NCBI GenBank assembly: GCA_045600125.1
Contig: JAZRXH010000091.1
Coordinates: 1 to 64,000 of the forward strand
DNA from: SIG622 sp045600125
GTDB lineage: Bacteria > Bacillota > Clostridia > Oscillospirales > CAG-382
Direction: 5' to 3'
Length of the DNA stretch: 64,000 bases
Part shown: positions 50,502 through 60,123 of the stretch, piece by piece
Numbering within the stretch: position 1 is the first letter of the stretch
Layout of the letters: the number at the start of each line of letters is the position of its first letter
Position numbers and translations under genes: made by a program
Notes under the pieces: generated by a model
Databases searched by the model: none
What the model saw: only the letters and a program-made list of their open reading frames with translations
Told to the model about the DNA's origin: nothing

Positions 50502-52529
50502 ATGGCTGAAAAAGAAAAGTTCTTTATTACCACCGCTATCCCCTACACCTCGAGGAAGCCTCACATCGGCAACACCTACGAGATCATCATGTGCGACGCC
50601 ATCGCCCGCTACAAGAGACTTCTCGGCAACGACGTGTTCTTCCTCACCGGCACCGACGAGCACGGTCTGAAGATCGAAGAGGCGGCAAAGGAAAGCGGCA
50701 TCACCCCGAAGGAATACGTAGACAACATCACCGGCGAGCTGCAGAAGATCTGGGCGATGATGGACATCAGCTACGACAAGTTCATACGGACCACCGACGA
50801 CTACCACGTAAAGGCGGTACAGAAAATTTTCCGCAAGCTCTACGAGCAGGGCGACATCTACAAGGGCGAATACGAGGGCTGGTACTGCACTCCCTGCGAG
50901 AGCTTCTGGACCGAGACCCAGGCACTTGCCGAAAACGGCGAGCACATCTGCCCCGACTGCGGAAGACCGGTGCAGAAGTCGAAGGAAGAAGCCTACTTCT
51001 TGAAGCTCTCCAAGTATCAGGAAAGACTCGAAAAGTACATCGACGAGCATCCCGAATTCATAGAGCCGGAAGCCCGCAAGAAGGAAATGGTCAACAACTT
51101 CATAAAGCCCGGCGTGCAGGATCTCTGCGTTTCCCGTTCCACCTTCACCTGGGGCGTTCCGGTAGACTTTGACGACAAGCACGTCATCTACGTATGGATC
51201 GACGCACTCTCGAACTATATCACCGCTCTCGGCTACGACGTAGACGAAAAGGGCGAGCTATTCAAGAAATACTGGCCCGCCGACGTGCAGGTCATCGGTA
51301 AGGACATCCTTCGCTTCCACACCATCTACTGGCCGGTCATCCTCATGGCTCTGGGCGAGCCCATGCCGAAGAAGATCTTCGGTCATCCGTGGCTTCTCGT
51401 GGGTGATGAAAAGATTTCCAAGTCCAAGGGCAACGCCATTTACGCCGACGATCTTGCTCGGCTCTTCGGCACCGACGCCGTGCGTTATTACGTTCTCTCC
51501 GAGATGCCCTTTTTGCAGGACGGCTCGATCACCTATGAAAACTTCATTGCAAAGTTCAACTCCGACCTTGCCAACACTCTTGGCAACCTCGTAAACAGAA
51601 CCGTTTCGATGGTGAACAAGTATTTTGACGGCGTGATCCCCGCAGCGACAGTCGCCACCGACTTTGATGCGGACCTTATCGCCACCGTGGAGGGCGGCGT
51701 CAAGGCGGTTTCCGAAAAGCTGGACACCTTCCACGTAGCCGACGCCTGCGACGAGATCATGGCGATCCTCAGAAGGCTCAACAAGTACATCGACGAAACG
51801 ATGCCGTGGGCTCTTGCCAAGGACGAATCGAAAAAGGACGTTCTCGGCACGGTGCTCTACAACCTCATCGAAGGCATCCGCATCTGCGCGACTCTCCTCT
51901 TCCCCATCATGCCCGGAAGTTCCGAAAAGATCGTCTCCCAGATCAACGACGGCGAAGTGAAGATCGGCGTTACCACCTGGCAGGACGCAGAGAAGTTCGG
52001 CAAGAAGATCCCCGATGGCGCCAAGGTCAACCCGGCTCCCGTCGGCATGTTCGCCCGTATCGACGAGAAGCAGAAAATGGTCGAGATCTTCGGTGAAGCG
52101 GCGCTGAACGCTCCGAAGGAGGAAAAGCCCGCCAAGGAAAAGAAAGAGAAGAAGGAGAAAAAGGCTCCTGCTCCTCACGTATATCCCGATGAGATCACCA
52201 TCGACGATTTCGGCAAGGTGAAGTTCATCTGCGCCAAGGTATGTGAATGCGTACCCGTCGAGGGCTCGGACAAGCTGCTGAAGCTTACCCTTGCCGACGG
52301 CACCGATACACCGAGGCAGGTAGTATCCGGCATCGCCAAGGCGTATGCGCCGGCGGATCTTATCGGCAGGAAGGTCATCGTGGTGGCGAACCTCAAGCCC
52401 GCAAAGCTGCGAGGCGTTGACTCCAACGGCATGATCCTCGCCGCCGGGGAAGAGCAGAGCGACGGAAGCGAAAAGATCACCGTGGCGTTCCTCGACGATT
52501 CCATCAAAGAAGGCACCGTCATCCGATAA
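50502..52529 (+). CDS. metG: Methionyl-tRNA synthetase
   Basis: A 675-residue class I synthetase. HIGH-type motif (KPHIGNTYE) near 21-25, the zinc knuckle CTPCESF...CPDCGRP near 125-150, KISKSKGNAIY (KMSKS with Ile), the anticodon-binding alpha bundle, and a C-terminal Lys-rich linker leading to an EMAP/tRNA-binding domain (DDFGKVKFICAKVCECVPVE onward). This four-part layout is normal for Clostridia. GAAAGGAATGG precedes the ATG. It charges initiator and elongator Met-tRNA. Confidence 0.97.
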   Translation: MAEKEKFFITTAIPYTSRKPHIGNTYEIIMCDAIARYKRLLGNDVFFLTGTDEHGLKIEEAAKESGITPKEYVDNITGELQKIWAMMDISYDKFIRTTDDYHVKAVQKIFRKLYEQGDIYKGEYEGWYCTPCESFWTETQALAENGEHICPDCGRPVQKSKEEAYFLKLSKYQERLEKYIDEHPEFIEPEARKKEMVNNFIKPGVQDLCVSRSTFTWGVPVDFDDKHVIYVWIDALSNYITALGYDVDEKGELFKKYWPADVQVIGKDILRFHTIYWPVILMALGEPMPKKIFGHPWLLVGDEKISKSKGNAIYADDLARLFGTDAVRYYVLSEMPFLQDGSITYENFIAKFNSDLANTLGNLVNRTVSMVNKYFDGVIPAATVATDFDADLIATVEGGVKAVSEKLDTFHVADACDEIMAILRRLNKYIDETMPWALAKDESKKDVLGTVLYNLIEGIRICATLLFPIMPGSSEKIVSQINDGEVKIGVTTWQDAEKFGKKIPDGAKVNPAPVGMFARIDEKQKMVEIFGEAALNAPKEEKPAKEKKEKKEKKAPAPHVYPDEITIDDFGKVKFICAKVCECVPVEGSDKLLKLTLADGTDTPRQVVSGIAKAYAPADLIGRKVIVVANLKPAKLRGVDSNGMILAAGEEQSDGSEKITVAFLDDSIKEGTVIR

Positions 52530-52555
52530 AGATGCGACATAAAAAAGAGGGTTAT

Positions 52556-53386
52556 ATGCTGTTTGATTCCCACGCTCATTACGACGACGAGAAATTCGAC
52601 GCCGACCGGGACGCTCTTCTGTCCTCTCTGAAGGACGAGGGCGTCGTCGGCATCGTCAATGCGGGTTCTTCCCTCGTCTCCTCGTTCAGAAGCTATGAGC
52701 TGTCGAAAAAATACGACTATGTATATTTTACGGCGGGCATCCATCCCGAGGAAGCCGCCGAGGACATGAAAAACGAGAACTGGCTTTCCGAGCTCCGTGC
52801 GCTCTGCAAAGAAGAAAAGTGCGTGGCGATCGGGGAAATCGGACTCGATTATTACTGGACGAAGGAAACGGCAGACATCCAGAAGGAATGCTTTGAAAAG
52901 CAGCTCGTCCTTGCCTCGGAGCTTTCTCTTCCCGTGGTGGTACACGACAGAGAAGCCCATGGGGACTGTCTGGAGATCGTGCGGAGGCACCCCGAGGTGA
53001 AGGGTGTTTTCCACTGCTTCTCGGGCTCGGTGGAAATGGCAAAGGAGCTTCTTTCCCTCGGCTGGTACCTTTCCGTGAACGGCGTTCTCACCTTTACAAA
53101 CGCCCGGAAGACGGTGGAGGTGATTTCGGCTCTGCCGACGCTCTGCAAGGACGGGCTCTCAAGGCTCCTTATCGAGACAGACTGTCCGTATCTTGCCCCG
53201 GTGCCCATGCGGGGAAAACGCAATCATTCGGGGCTGATGAAATACACCGCCGAAAAAGCGGCACAGCTTCTCGGAATGGACTATGAGGCGTTTTGCCTTC
53301 TCACCTGCGACAACGCAAAAAGATTTTACGGCATAAAACAGCAAAGCAAAAACGATTCAACTCGCACTGCATCCGCATCAGAATAG
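52556..53386 (+). CDS. tatD: TatD-family metal-dependent DNase
   Basis: A 276-residue TIM-barrel hydrolase. LFDSHAHYDDEKFDAD gives the first metal His pair, IGEIGLDYYW the Glu, VVVHDREAHGDCLEI and GVFHCFSG the later His residues, and LIETDCPYLAPVPMRGKRN the final Asp. Typical of the TatD/YabD family, which hydrolyse DNA ends. The longer frame from 52532 runs through the ribosome site; the ATG at 52556 follows AAGAGGG. It is 26 bases after metG, the usual metG-tatD order in Firmicutes. Confidence 0.92.
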   Translation: MLFDSHAHYDDEKFDADRDALLSSLKDEGVVGIVNAGSSLVSSFRSYELSKKYDYVYFTAGIHPEEAAEDMKNENWLSELRALCKEEKCVAIGEIGLDYYWTKETADIQKECFEKQLVLASELSLPVVVHDREAHGDCLEIVRRHPEVKGVFHCFSGSVEMAKELLSLGWYLSVNGVLTFTNARKTVEVISALPTLCKDGLSRLLIETDCPYLAPVPMRGKRNHSGLMKYTAEKAAQLLGMDYEAFCLLTCDNAKRFYGIKQQSKNDSTRTASASE

Positions 53387-53404
53387 TTTTCGGGAGGATG
53401 GTCT

Positions 53405-55729
53405 ATGTTCAAAAAGACGCTCGCAGCAGCACTGTCCGTTGTCTTCGCATTCTCGGTATGTCCGGAAGCGCTTGCCGACTTCGGATACTTTACGGAAATA
53501 AAGACCTACGGCGGCGAGTTTACCGACGTACCGCAGGATGCCTGGTACTGCTCCTACGTATCCAAATGCTATGAGCTGGGGCTCATGAACGGAAGCTCCA
53601 AAGCCTCCTTCGTCCCCGAGGGCAATCTGACTTTGGCGGAAGCCATCACCATTGCCGACAGACTGTATTCCATCTACGGCACGGGGGCTGAATTCGATAC
53701 GTCGAAGTATATCGGCGAGTACTGGTATTCACCGTACCTCGACTATGCGTTTGAAAACGGGATCATCACCTCCGCCATTCCCGACTATAACGTCCCGGCG
53801 ACCCGCAGTCAGGTGGCGGTCATTTTCTCGAAGGCGCTTCCGGAGGAGGCTTTCGCCGAGATCTGCACCGTGCCGGACGGCGCCGTACCGGACGTTTCGA
53901 TGTACACCTCCTATGCTCCGGCGGTCTATCGGCTGTACCGGGCGGGCATCATTACCGGAAGCGACAAAACGGGCACCTTCCATCCCTCCGATTACATAAC
54001 GAGAGCGGAGATCGCAACGATCTGCGTGCGGATGGCACTGCCCTCCTCCCGTTCGGTAAAGGACTTCTCGGCTTCCTCCGGCTCTCAGATGCCCTCGCAG
54101 GGAACCGTGACGACTCCAGCCTCTTCCGAGCTCTCCGCCGAGGAGATCTATGCAAAGTGCTCTCCCGGCGTCTTTTACATCGAGGTTTATGACCGCGCCG
54201 GCTACGCCACCGGAAGCGGAAGCGGCTTCTTTATCAGCCCGGACGGCATGGCGGTGACGAACTACCATGTGATCGACGGCGCCTACACGGCTAAAATCAC
54301 CCTTCCCGCAAGCGGCGAAGTCTACGACGTTGCGGGAGTGTACGATTATGACGAAAACGAGGACTGGGCTGTCCTCCGCATAGGCGGCTCCGGCTTCTCT
54401 CCTTTGACGGTATCCGAGCGTGAGGTGGTCGGCGGGGCGGCAATCTACGCCATCGGAAGCCCGAGAGGACTTCAGAACACCATTTCCTCCGGCATTATTT
54501 CCAGCCCCTCCCGCCTGCTCGGCGACGTGCCGCACATCCAGTTCAGCGCTCCCATCTCCCCCGGCAGCAGCGGCGGTGCGCTGATCAATGCTTACGGCGA
54601 GGTCATCGGCATCACGGCGTCCACGAGAAAGGACAGCCAGAACCTGAATTTTGCGCTTCCCATAAGACTCATATCGAGAGCGTCCTTCTCTTCCGTCGTG
54701 ACGCCGCTTGCCTCTCTTACCGAAAGGGATCCGGGCTATACGGCGGGAAACGGCGAGCTCTACGACGTTCTTTCGGGCTTTGTCGTAAGCAGCTATACGA
54801 ACAAAGGCGACGGCTGGTACGAGGTTTCTTCTTCTACCGAATACAACGGCGCCACCTATGTGACGGGACTCATCTACTGGGAAAACACGGGGCTTCTGTC
54901 CCTTGAGTGCGTGGTGTATGAAAAAACGCTCGACGTTTATATGTATCTCGATCTTTCCCCGTCCGGCTCCACGCATTATTACGACGTATACATCTATGAT
55001 AAGGGAATGACCGATCCCCTCTGCACAGCCTCCGGAAAGGTGGAGGCATCGGGCTTCACCTTCGGCACCCCCGTGATACCCGAGGCGTTTTCCTTAAACG
55101 ATCTTGATCTGCAACAGAGCGTTTCGGCGCTGACGTCCTCCATGCTCACGATCAGCCTCATCAGCTTTGACAGCCTTCTCGGCGTTATCGACAGCGGTGT
55201 GGAGGCTTTCGGCTTTACGGGCTTTGATTCCGAAGCCGTAAACGTCCCCTCTTCCGCTTATGACCGAGTGGCGCAGTACCTTATTTCCAACTGCAACTAC
55301 GTGGACACGGACGGCGAATATCTCTATTCCGGAGGTACCGCGCTGTTCGGCTCCGAATACCGGTTCATCTTCGGTTACGACCCGACGGAGGATGCGCTGA
55401 CGGTCAGCGTCACACAGCCCTTTGACGGTTTTGATGCCATGCTTCTTTGCAGGCTTACGAGGACCGGCGACGATCTGATCTTCGGGTATTTGCTGGACGG
55501 AGGTCCAGGAAGCGAAATTTCCGCCTTCGGTTCACTCTCTGCCTACGGCTATACCTTCGGGGCGCCTCTGCCGTTCGACCGGCTGACTTCGTTCCCCACC
55601 GCAGGCGATTCTTACACCTTTGCGACCCATGCGGGAAACCTTCTCAGCGTGGCGCTCACCCTGTTCGACCGATTCATCACCGGATGCGGCTGCCGTGTTG
55701 CCGACTTCGGTTTCACCTCTTTTGCATAA
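53405..55729 (+). CDS. SLH-domain surface trypsin-like serine protease with duplicated C-terminal domain
   Basis: A 774-residue exported protein. A signal peptide (residues 1-24, ending ALA) leads to three SLH modules (about 38-85, 98-150 and 160-212) that bind cell-wall polymer, a Ser/Pro linker, then a trypsin/HtrA-type protease (about 245-435). The catalytic triad is visible: His288 in TNYHVIDG, Asp320 in ENEDWAV and Ser389 in SPGSSGGAL. No PDZ domain follows. Instead two related domains of about 150 residues (455-610 and 615-774) end in similar segments (GFTFGTP ... FGFTGFD and GYTFGAP ... FGFTSFA). They are not a family I know. Probably a cell-surface quality-control or nutrient protease. 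Confidence 0.88.
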   Translation: MFKKTLAAALSVVFAFSVCPEALADFGYFTEIKTYGGEFTDVPQDAWYCSYVSKCYELGLMNGSSKASFVPEGNLTLAEAITIADRLYSIYGTGAEFDTSKYIGEYWYSPYLDYAFENGIITSAIPDYNVPATRSQVAVIFSKALPEEAFAEICTVPDGAVPDVSMYTSYAPAVYRLYRAGIITGSDKTGTFHPSDYITRAEIATICVRMALPSSRSVKDFSASSGSQMPSQGTVTTPASSELSAEEIYAKCSPGVFYIEVYDRAGYATGSGSGFFISPDGMAVTNYHVIDGAYTAKITLPASGEVYDVAGVYDYDENEDWAVLRIGGSGFSPLTVSEREVVGGAAIYAIGSPRGLQNTISSGIISSPSRLLGDVPHIQFSAPISPGSSGGALINAYGEVIGITASTRKDSQNLNFALPIRLISRASFSSVVTPLASLTERDPGYTAGNGELYDVLSGFVVSSYTNKGDGWYEVSSSTEYNGATYVTGLIYWENTGLLSLECVVYEKTLDVYMYLDLSPSGSTHYYDVYIYDKGMTDPLCTASGKVEASGFTFGTPVIPEAFSLNDLDLQQSVSALTSSMLTISLISFDSLLGVIDSGVEAFGFTGFDSEAVNVPSSAYDRVAQYLISNCNYVDTDGEYLYSGGTALFGSEYRFIFGYDPTEDALTVSVTQPFDGFDAMLLCRLTRTGDDLIFGYLLDGGPGSEISAFGSLSAYGYTFGAPLPFDRLTSFPTAGDSYTFATHAGNLLSVALTLFDRFITGCGCRVADFGFTSFA

Positions 55730-55738
55730 GGAATGGGT

Positions 55739-56509
55739 ATGGTTATGAAAACGATCCTTATCACCGGCTCCTCCCGGGGCATCGGGGCGCAGATCGCCCG
55801 GGAAGCTTTCCTTTCGGGGGAGTACAACGTGGTCATCAACTACAAAAACAGCCGTGAGGCGGCAGAACAGCTCTGCACAGAGCTGCTGGAAAAAGCGGCG
55901 GAAGATATCTCCGGCAAGGAATACGGCGGCATTCTCGTGGTGGGCGCCGACGTTTCGTCGGAGTCCGAGGTGGATTCACTGTTCTCAGCCGTCGAAAGCC
56001 GCTTCGGCAAGGTGGATATTCTCGTGAACAATGCGGCGGTATCCTCCTTCAGCCTCTTTCAGGATCTGACATACGAGGCTTGGAACGAGACGATCAACAC
56101 AAACCTCGGCTCCTGCTTTCTCTGCACAAAGCGGGCTCTGCCGGGGATGATCCGTGAAAAGAGCGGAAAGATCATCAACATCTCCTCAATCTGGGGAATT
56201 TGCGGCTCCTCCTGCGAGGTGCATTACTCGGCGTCCAAGGCGGCGATCATCGGACTTACCAAGGCGCTTGCCAAGGAGGTGGGACCTTCGGGTATCACCG
56301 TCAACTGCGTAGCGCCGGGCGTCATCGACACCGATATGAACCGGAAGGCTCTGTCCGGGGAAGACCTTGCCGCCCTTGCCGAGGAAACTCCTCTCGGACG
56401 GCTCGGGACGACGGAGGACGTCGCCAAGACCGTGTTGTTCCTTGCTTCAAGCGGCGCCGACTTCATCACCGGGCAGGTCATCAGCCCCAACGGCGGGCTC
56501 ATCATCTGA
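55739..56509 (+). CDS. Short-chain dehydrogenase/reductase, FabG-like
   Basis: A 256-residue SDR. The cofactor loop TILITGSSRGIGAQIARE, DILVNNAAVSS, the catalytic Ser/Tyr/Lys in INISSIWGICGSSCEVHYSASKAA, and PGVIDTDMN with C-terminal ITGQVISPNGG are all standard for 3-oxoacyl-ACP reductase relatives. No other fab gene adjoins, so it may act on another substrate. The frame begins at 55733; I use the ATG at 55739 because AAGGA then stands six bases away. Confidence 0.86.
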   Translation: MVMKTILITGSSRGIGAQIAREAFLSGEYNVVINYKNSREAAEQLCTELLEKAAEDISGKEYGGILVVGADVSSESEVDSLFSAVESRFGKVDILVNNAAVSSFSLFQDLTYEAWNETINTNLGSCFLCTKRALPGMIREKSGKIINISSIWGICGSSCEVHYSASKAAIIGLTKALAKEVGPSGITVNCVAPGVIDTDMNRKALSGEDLAALAEETPLGRLGTTEDVAKTVLFLASSGADFITGQVISPNGGLII

Positions 56510-56591
56510 GCTTATCCTGAAAAAGGAAGCAATTACCGTAAATAAAAGCACACAAGGCAAACACAGCACAAATTTAAGGAAGCGAATACAT

Positions 56592-57422
56592 ATGAAACTC
56601 TACGATCTGCACGTTCATTCGTGCTATTCCCACGACGTAAAGGAAAAGGGAAACACCGGCATCGACGCTCTCTGCAAGAGGGCTTTGGAAACGGGGCTTT
56701 CCGGCATCGCCTTCTCCGACCATTTTGATGCCGACCATCAGTATGCGGGAATCCATCTTCTTGACAACGAAGGAGTACGCCGGGACGTCATGGCGGCAAA
56801 GGAAAAATATCCGGAGCTTTGCGTGATCTGCTCGGTCGAGATCGCCCAGCAGATGTACTATCAGGGCTTCTGCTGTGACCTTATGAAAAAATACGACTAC
56901 GATATGATCATCTCCTCCGACCACATTCTGGAAGCGGATTCGGATAAGGTCACGTCGCTGATGCATTTTGACGAATACGAGGATGCCACCGTGCGAGGCT
57001 TCTTTGAGACCTATCTTCGGGAACTGACCTACACGGCAAAGCACTGTGACTTCGACGTTCTGGCGCACCTCACCTACCCGCTCCGCTATCTGAAGCGGTA
57101 CGGCAAGGATCACGTGGCTCCCATCGAAAAGGATCTTGACGCCTACGACGAGATCATGAAAACCATCATACACCGGGGCATCGCCTTCGAGGTCAACACC
57201 TCGGGACTCCGGCAGGGGCACGGCGAGACCTTCCCGAACGATCTTCTGATAAAGCGGTATCTTGCCTTCGGCGGAGAGCTCATCACCGTAGGCTCCGACT
57301 CTCACACATGGGAAGACATCGGCGCCGACGTCAAGACCGTTACCGAAAAGCTCGCCTCGCTCGGCGTCAAGGCGACCTGCTTCTACCAAAAGAGAAAACC
57401 GCAGCTTGTAAGCATCCGGTAA
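56592..57422 (+). CDS. PHP-domain phosphoesterase (histidinol-phosphatase-like)
   Basis: A 276-residue PHP-domain protein. Metal motifs are LHVHSCYSHD, SDHFDADHQ, CSVEIAQQ, SSDHILEAD, AHLTYPLRYL and VGSDSHTWED, with His/Asp/Glu residues in the usual order. It is nearest to HisK/HisJ-type histidinol phosphatases, but no other histidine gene is nearby. A small 5' overlap frame is a shadow. The ATG at 56592 follows AAGGAAG. Confidence 0.84.
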   Translation: MKLYDLHVHSCYSHDVKEKGNTGIDALCKRALETGLSGIAFSDHFDADHQYAGIHLLDNEGVRRDVMAAKEKYPELCVICSVEIAQQMYYQGFCCDLMKKYDYDMIISSDHILEADSDKVTSLMHFDEYEDATVRGFFETYLRELTYTAKHCDFDVLAHLTYPLRYLKRYGKDHVAPIEKDLDAYDEIMKTIIHRGIAFEVNTSGLRQGHGETFPNDLLIKRYLAFGGELITVGSDSHTWEDIGADVKTVTEKLASLGVKATCFYQKRKPQLVSIR

Positions 57423-57494
57423 AACGGGCGCACTTATTCCATACGACTTGCAAAGATTTGGCTCCATACACTTCTATACGAAAGGAAACACGAA

Positions 57495-57995
57495 ATGCTG
57501 AAATCAACAGACAAAAAAGTTCTTCATCTTCTTGAAGAAGACCCGAGACTTACCCCCGAGACCCTTGCGACCATGCTCTCAAAGGAAGTGGGAGAGATCA
57601 GGGACATCATTGAAAAATACGAAAAGAACGGCGTGATCGTGGGCTACCGCACCCTCATCGACTGGGAAAAAACCGACAACGAATCGGTAACGGCGCTCAT
57701 CGAGCTGAAGGTCACTCCGCAGCGGGACAGAGGCTACGACAAGGTAGCGGAGAAGATCTTCAACTACCCCGAGGTTAAAGACATGTACCTCATGTCCGGC
57801 GGCTTCGACTTTACCGTCATCATCGAGGGACGTACCATGAAGGAGGTCGCCCTTTTTGTGGCGGAAAAGCTGGCTCCCACCGACGGCGTTATTTCCACGG
57901 CAACGCATTTTGTTCTCCGCAAGTATAAGAGCGAGGGCGTCGTGCACGGTTCTCTTGCCGAAGAAGACGAGAGAGAGAAAGGAATACTTCTGTAA
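57495..57995 (+). CDS. Lrp/AsnC-family transcriptional regulator
   Basis: A 166-residue regulator. An N-terminal winged helix (KKVLHLLEEDPRLTPETLATMLSKEVGEIRDI) and a C-terminal RAM (ACT-like) effector domain (ALIELKVTPQRDRGYDKVAE, VKDMYLMSGGFDFTVIIEG) are present. The TAA stop overlaps the ATG of the aminotransferase by one base, so they are translationally coupled and probably linked in function, with the regulator sensing an amino acid that the enzyme makes or uses. Confidence 0.91.
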   Translation: MLKSTDKKVLHLLEEDPRLTPETLATMLSKEVGEIRDIIEKYEKNGVIVGYRTLIDWEKTDNESVTALIELKVTPQRDRGYDKVAEKIFNYPEVKDMYLMSGGFDFTVIIEGRTMKEVALFVAEKLAPTDGVISTATHFVLRKYKSEGVVHGSLAEEDEREKGILL

Positions 57996-59164
57996 TGATA
58001 GACTATAACTCTGTCCTTTCTCCCGTGGTGCAGGACATAAAGCCCTCGGGAATAAGGAAATTTTTCGATATACTCGACGAGATAAAGGACGTCGTGTCGC
58101 TGACGGTGGGTCAGCCGGACTTTGCGACGCCCTGGCATATCCGGGAAGCGGGCATCGAGTCGCTGGAAAGAGGAAAGACCTACTACACCTCCAACAGCGG
58201 TCTTATGGATTTCCGCACGGCGGTCTGTGAATATCTGGAACGCCGCTTCGGACTCTCCTACGATCCCGCCTCCGAGGTCATCTGTACCGTAGGCGGCAGT
58301 GAAGCCATCGACATGGCGATGCGGGCGGTCATCGCTCCCGGCGATGAGGTCATCGTCGTAGAGCCCTCCTACGTCTGCTACGAGCCGCTGGCAAGACTGG
58401 CGGGCGGTGTGCCGGTCATTATCAACACGGTGCTTGAGGACAAATTCAAGCTCACTCCCGAACAGCTTCGCTCTGCCATTACGCCGAAGACGAAGCTGCT
58501 CATCCTTCCCTACCCCAACAACCCCACCGGCGGCATCATGACGAAGGAAGAGCTGGAAAAGATCGCCGACGTGCTCCGGGGTACGAACATCCTTGTTCTC
58601 ACCGACGAGATCTACGGCGAGCTCACCTACGGAAGACGGCATTTCTCCTTTGCGGCTCTGCCGGGCATGAAGGAACGGACGATCTTCGTCAGCGGCTTTT
58701 CCAAGAGCTACGCCATGACCGGCTGGAGACTCGGCTACGCCTGCGCTCCGAAGGAGATCATGAAGCAGATGGTAAAGCTTCATCAGTACGCCATCATGTG
58801 CGCTCCCACCACCTCCCAGTATGCGGGCATCGAGGCTCTGCGGAACGGCGATGAGGACATCGAATACATGAAGGAAGCCTACGACCAGAGAAGAAAACTC
58901 ATCTACAACGGTCTGTGTGCCATGGGTCTTGACAGCTTCGAGCCGGAGGGTGCCTTCTATATATTCCCCAACATCGGCAAATTCGGTATGACCAGTGAAG
59001 AATTCTGCGAAAAGCTCCTCTATTCCAAGCACGTTGCCATCGTTCCCGGCACCGCCTTCGGTGCGTCCGGCGAGGGCTTTGCGAGAATTTCCTACGCCTA
59101 CTCGGTTGACCACATCAACAAGGCTCTTTCGAGAATGGAAGAATTCATAAAGGAAATAAAGTGA
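57995..59164 (+). CDS. Class I/II PLP-dependent aminotransferase
   Basis: A 389-residue fold-type I aminotransferase. VSLTVGQPDFATP, the PLP-ring site YPNNPTGG, LVLTDEIYGEL and the Schiff-base lysine in SGFSKSYAMTGWRLGYA (Lys about 234) are intact, as is Arg of FARISYAYS. It resembles aspartate/aromatic/alanine-type enzymes of Clostridia; the amino-acid specificity is not shown by sequence alone. Coupled by overlap to the Lrp regulator. Confidence 0.91.
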   Translation: MIDYNSVLSPVVQDIKPSGIRKFFDILDEIKDVVSLTVGQPDFATPWHIREAGIESLERGKTYYTSNSGLMDFRTAVCEYLERRFGLSYDPASEVICTVGGSEAIDMAMRAVIAPGDEVIVVEPSYVCYEPLARLAGGVPVIINTVLEDKFKLTPEQLRSAITPKTKLLILPYPNNPTGGIMTKEELEKIADVLRGTNILVLTDEIYGELTYGRRHFSFAALPGMKERTIFVSGFSKSYAMTGWRLGYACAPKEIMKQMVKLHQYAIMCAPTTSQYAGIEALRNGDEDIEYMKEAYDQRRKLIYNGLCAMGLDSFEPEGAFYIFPNIGKFGMTSEEFCEKLLYSKHVAIVPGTAFGASGEGFARISYAYSVDHINKALSRMEEFIKEIK

Positions 59165-59213
59165 GAAAAGACAGACGGTCTTTCCGCTTTTTCGGAGCGT
59201 AAAACGTAAGATA

Positions 59214-60092
59214 ATGAAAAACGAAGTGATAAAGGCAAGGGCGAAGATCAATCTCACCCTTGAAATATTCGACAAGAGAAAAGACGGCTACCACGAGATG
59301 CGCTCGGTGATGCACAAGATCGGTCTTTGCGACCTTGTGAGTCTTGCGCTTTCCGAGGAAGCAGAAAAAAACGAGATCCGAGTTTTCTGCGACAGAGATT
59401 TTTGCCCGGAAAAGGAGAATCTTGCCACCCGTGCCGCTGCGGCGTTTGCCGAGAAGTATACGGCTCTTTGCTCCCGCCATTTTTCTCTGCAAATTGATAT
59501 TGAAAAACACATCCCCGCCATGGCGGGACTCGGCGGCGGCAGTGCGGATGCGGCGGCGGTTCTGGACGGACTTTCCCGGATGCTCGGCGTTCTGTCCGAG
59601 GCGCAGGTCGAGGAGATTGCGGCGTCGCTCGGTGCCGACGTGCCGTTCATGCTGGACAGGTACGATGCGGCACTTGCCACGGGCATCGGGACAAAGCTGC
59701 AGAAGGTTCCCATGATGCCGCTGTGCTATGCGGTCATCGGCACGCCGAAGGCAGGGCTTTCCACCCGGGAGATCTACGATCTGTTCGACGAAAAAAAGCA
59801 CGCCATCCCGGAAGCGCATACAAACGCTCTCATTGCGGGACTTGAGCAGGAGGATTTCAGCCGCATCTGCGACTGTATGTCCAACCAGTTCGAGCCCATC
59901 TGCATCCACAAGCTCCCGGAAATCGGGAAAATCAAAAAGGCACTGCAAAAAAGCGGAGCCTACGCCGCCCAGATGTCGGGCAGCGGAAGTGCCGTCTTCG
60001 GCATCTTCGACACGGAAAAAGCGGCAAAAGAAGCGTACGAGGCTCTCGGACAGCTTCCCTTTGAAACGGAAAGAAATCTCTGCAGGATCTGA
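59214..60092 (+). CDS. ispE: 4-(cytidine-5'-diphospho)-2-C-methyl-D-erythritol kinase
   Basis: A 292-residue GHMP kinase of the non-mevalonate isoprenoid pathway, phosphorylating the 2-hydroxyl of CDP-ME. AKINLTLEIFDKRKDGYHEMRSVM, the ATP loop IPAMAGLGGGSADAAAVL near residue 100-118, GADVPFML and the end MSGSGSAVFGIF are typical. The ribosome site is weak. Placed 49 bases after the aminotransferase; in Clostridia ispE often precedes sporulation genes, as here with spoIIR. Confidence 0.95.
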   Translation: MKNEVIKARAKINLTLEIFDKRKDGYHEMRSVMHKIGLCDLVSLALSEEAEKNEIRVFCDRDFCPEKENLATRAAAAFAEKYTALCSRHFSLQIDIEKHIPAMAGLGGGSADAAAVLDGLSRMLGVLSEAQVEEIAASLGADVPFMLDRYDAALATGIGTKLQKVPMMPLCYAVIGTPKAGLSTREIYDLFDEKKHAIPEAHTNALIAGLEQEDFSRICDCMSNQFEPICIHKLPEIGKIKKALQKSGAYAAQMSGSGSAVFGIFDTEKAAKEAYEALGQLPFETERNLCRI

Positions 60093-60123
60093 TTAGAATT
60101 CTCCTTTGCGGCAATAATCGGTA

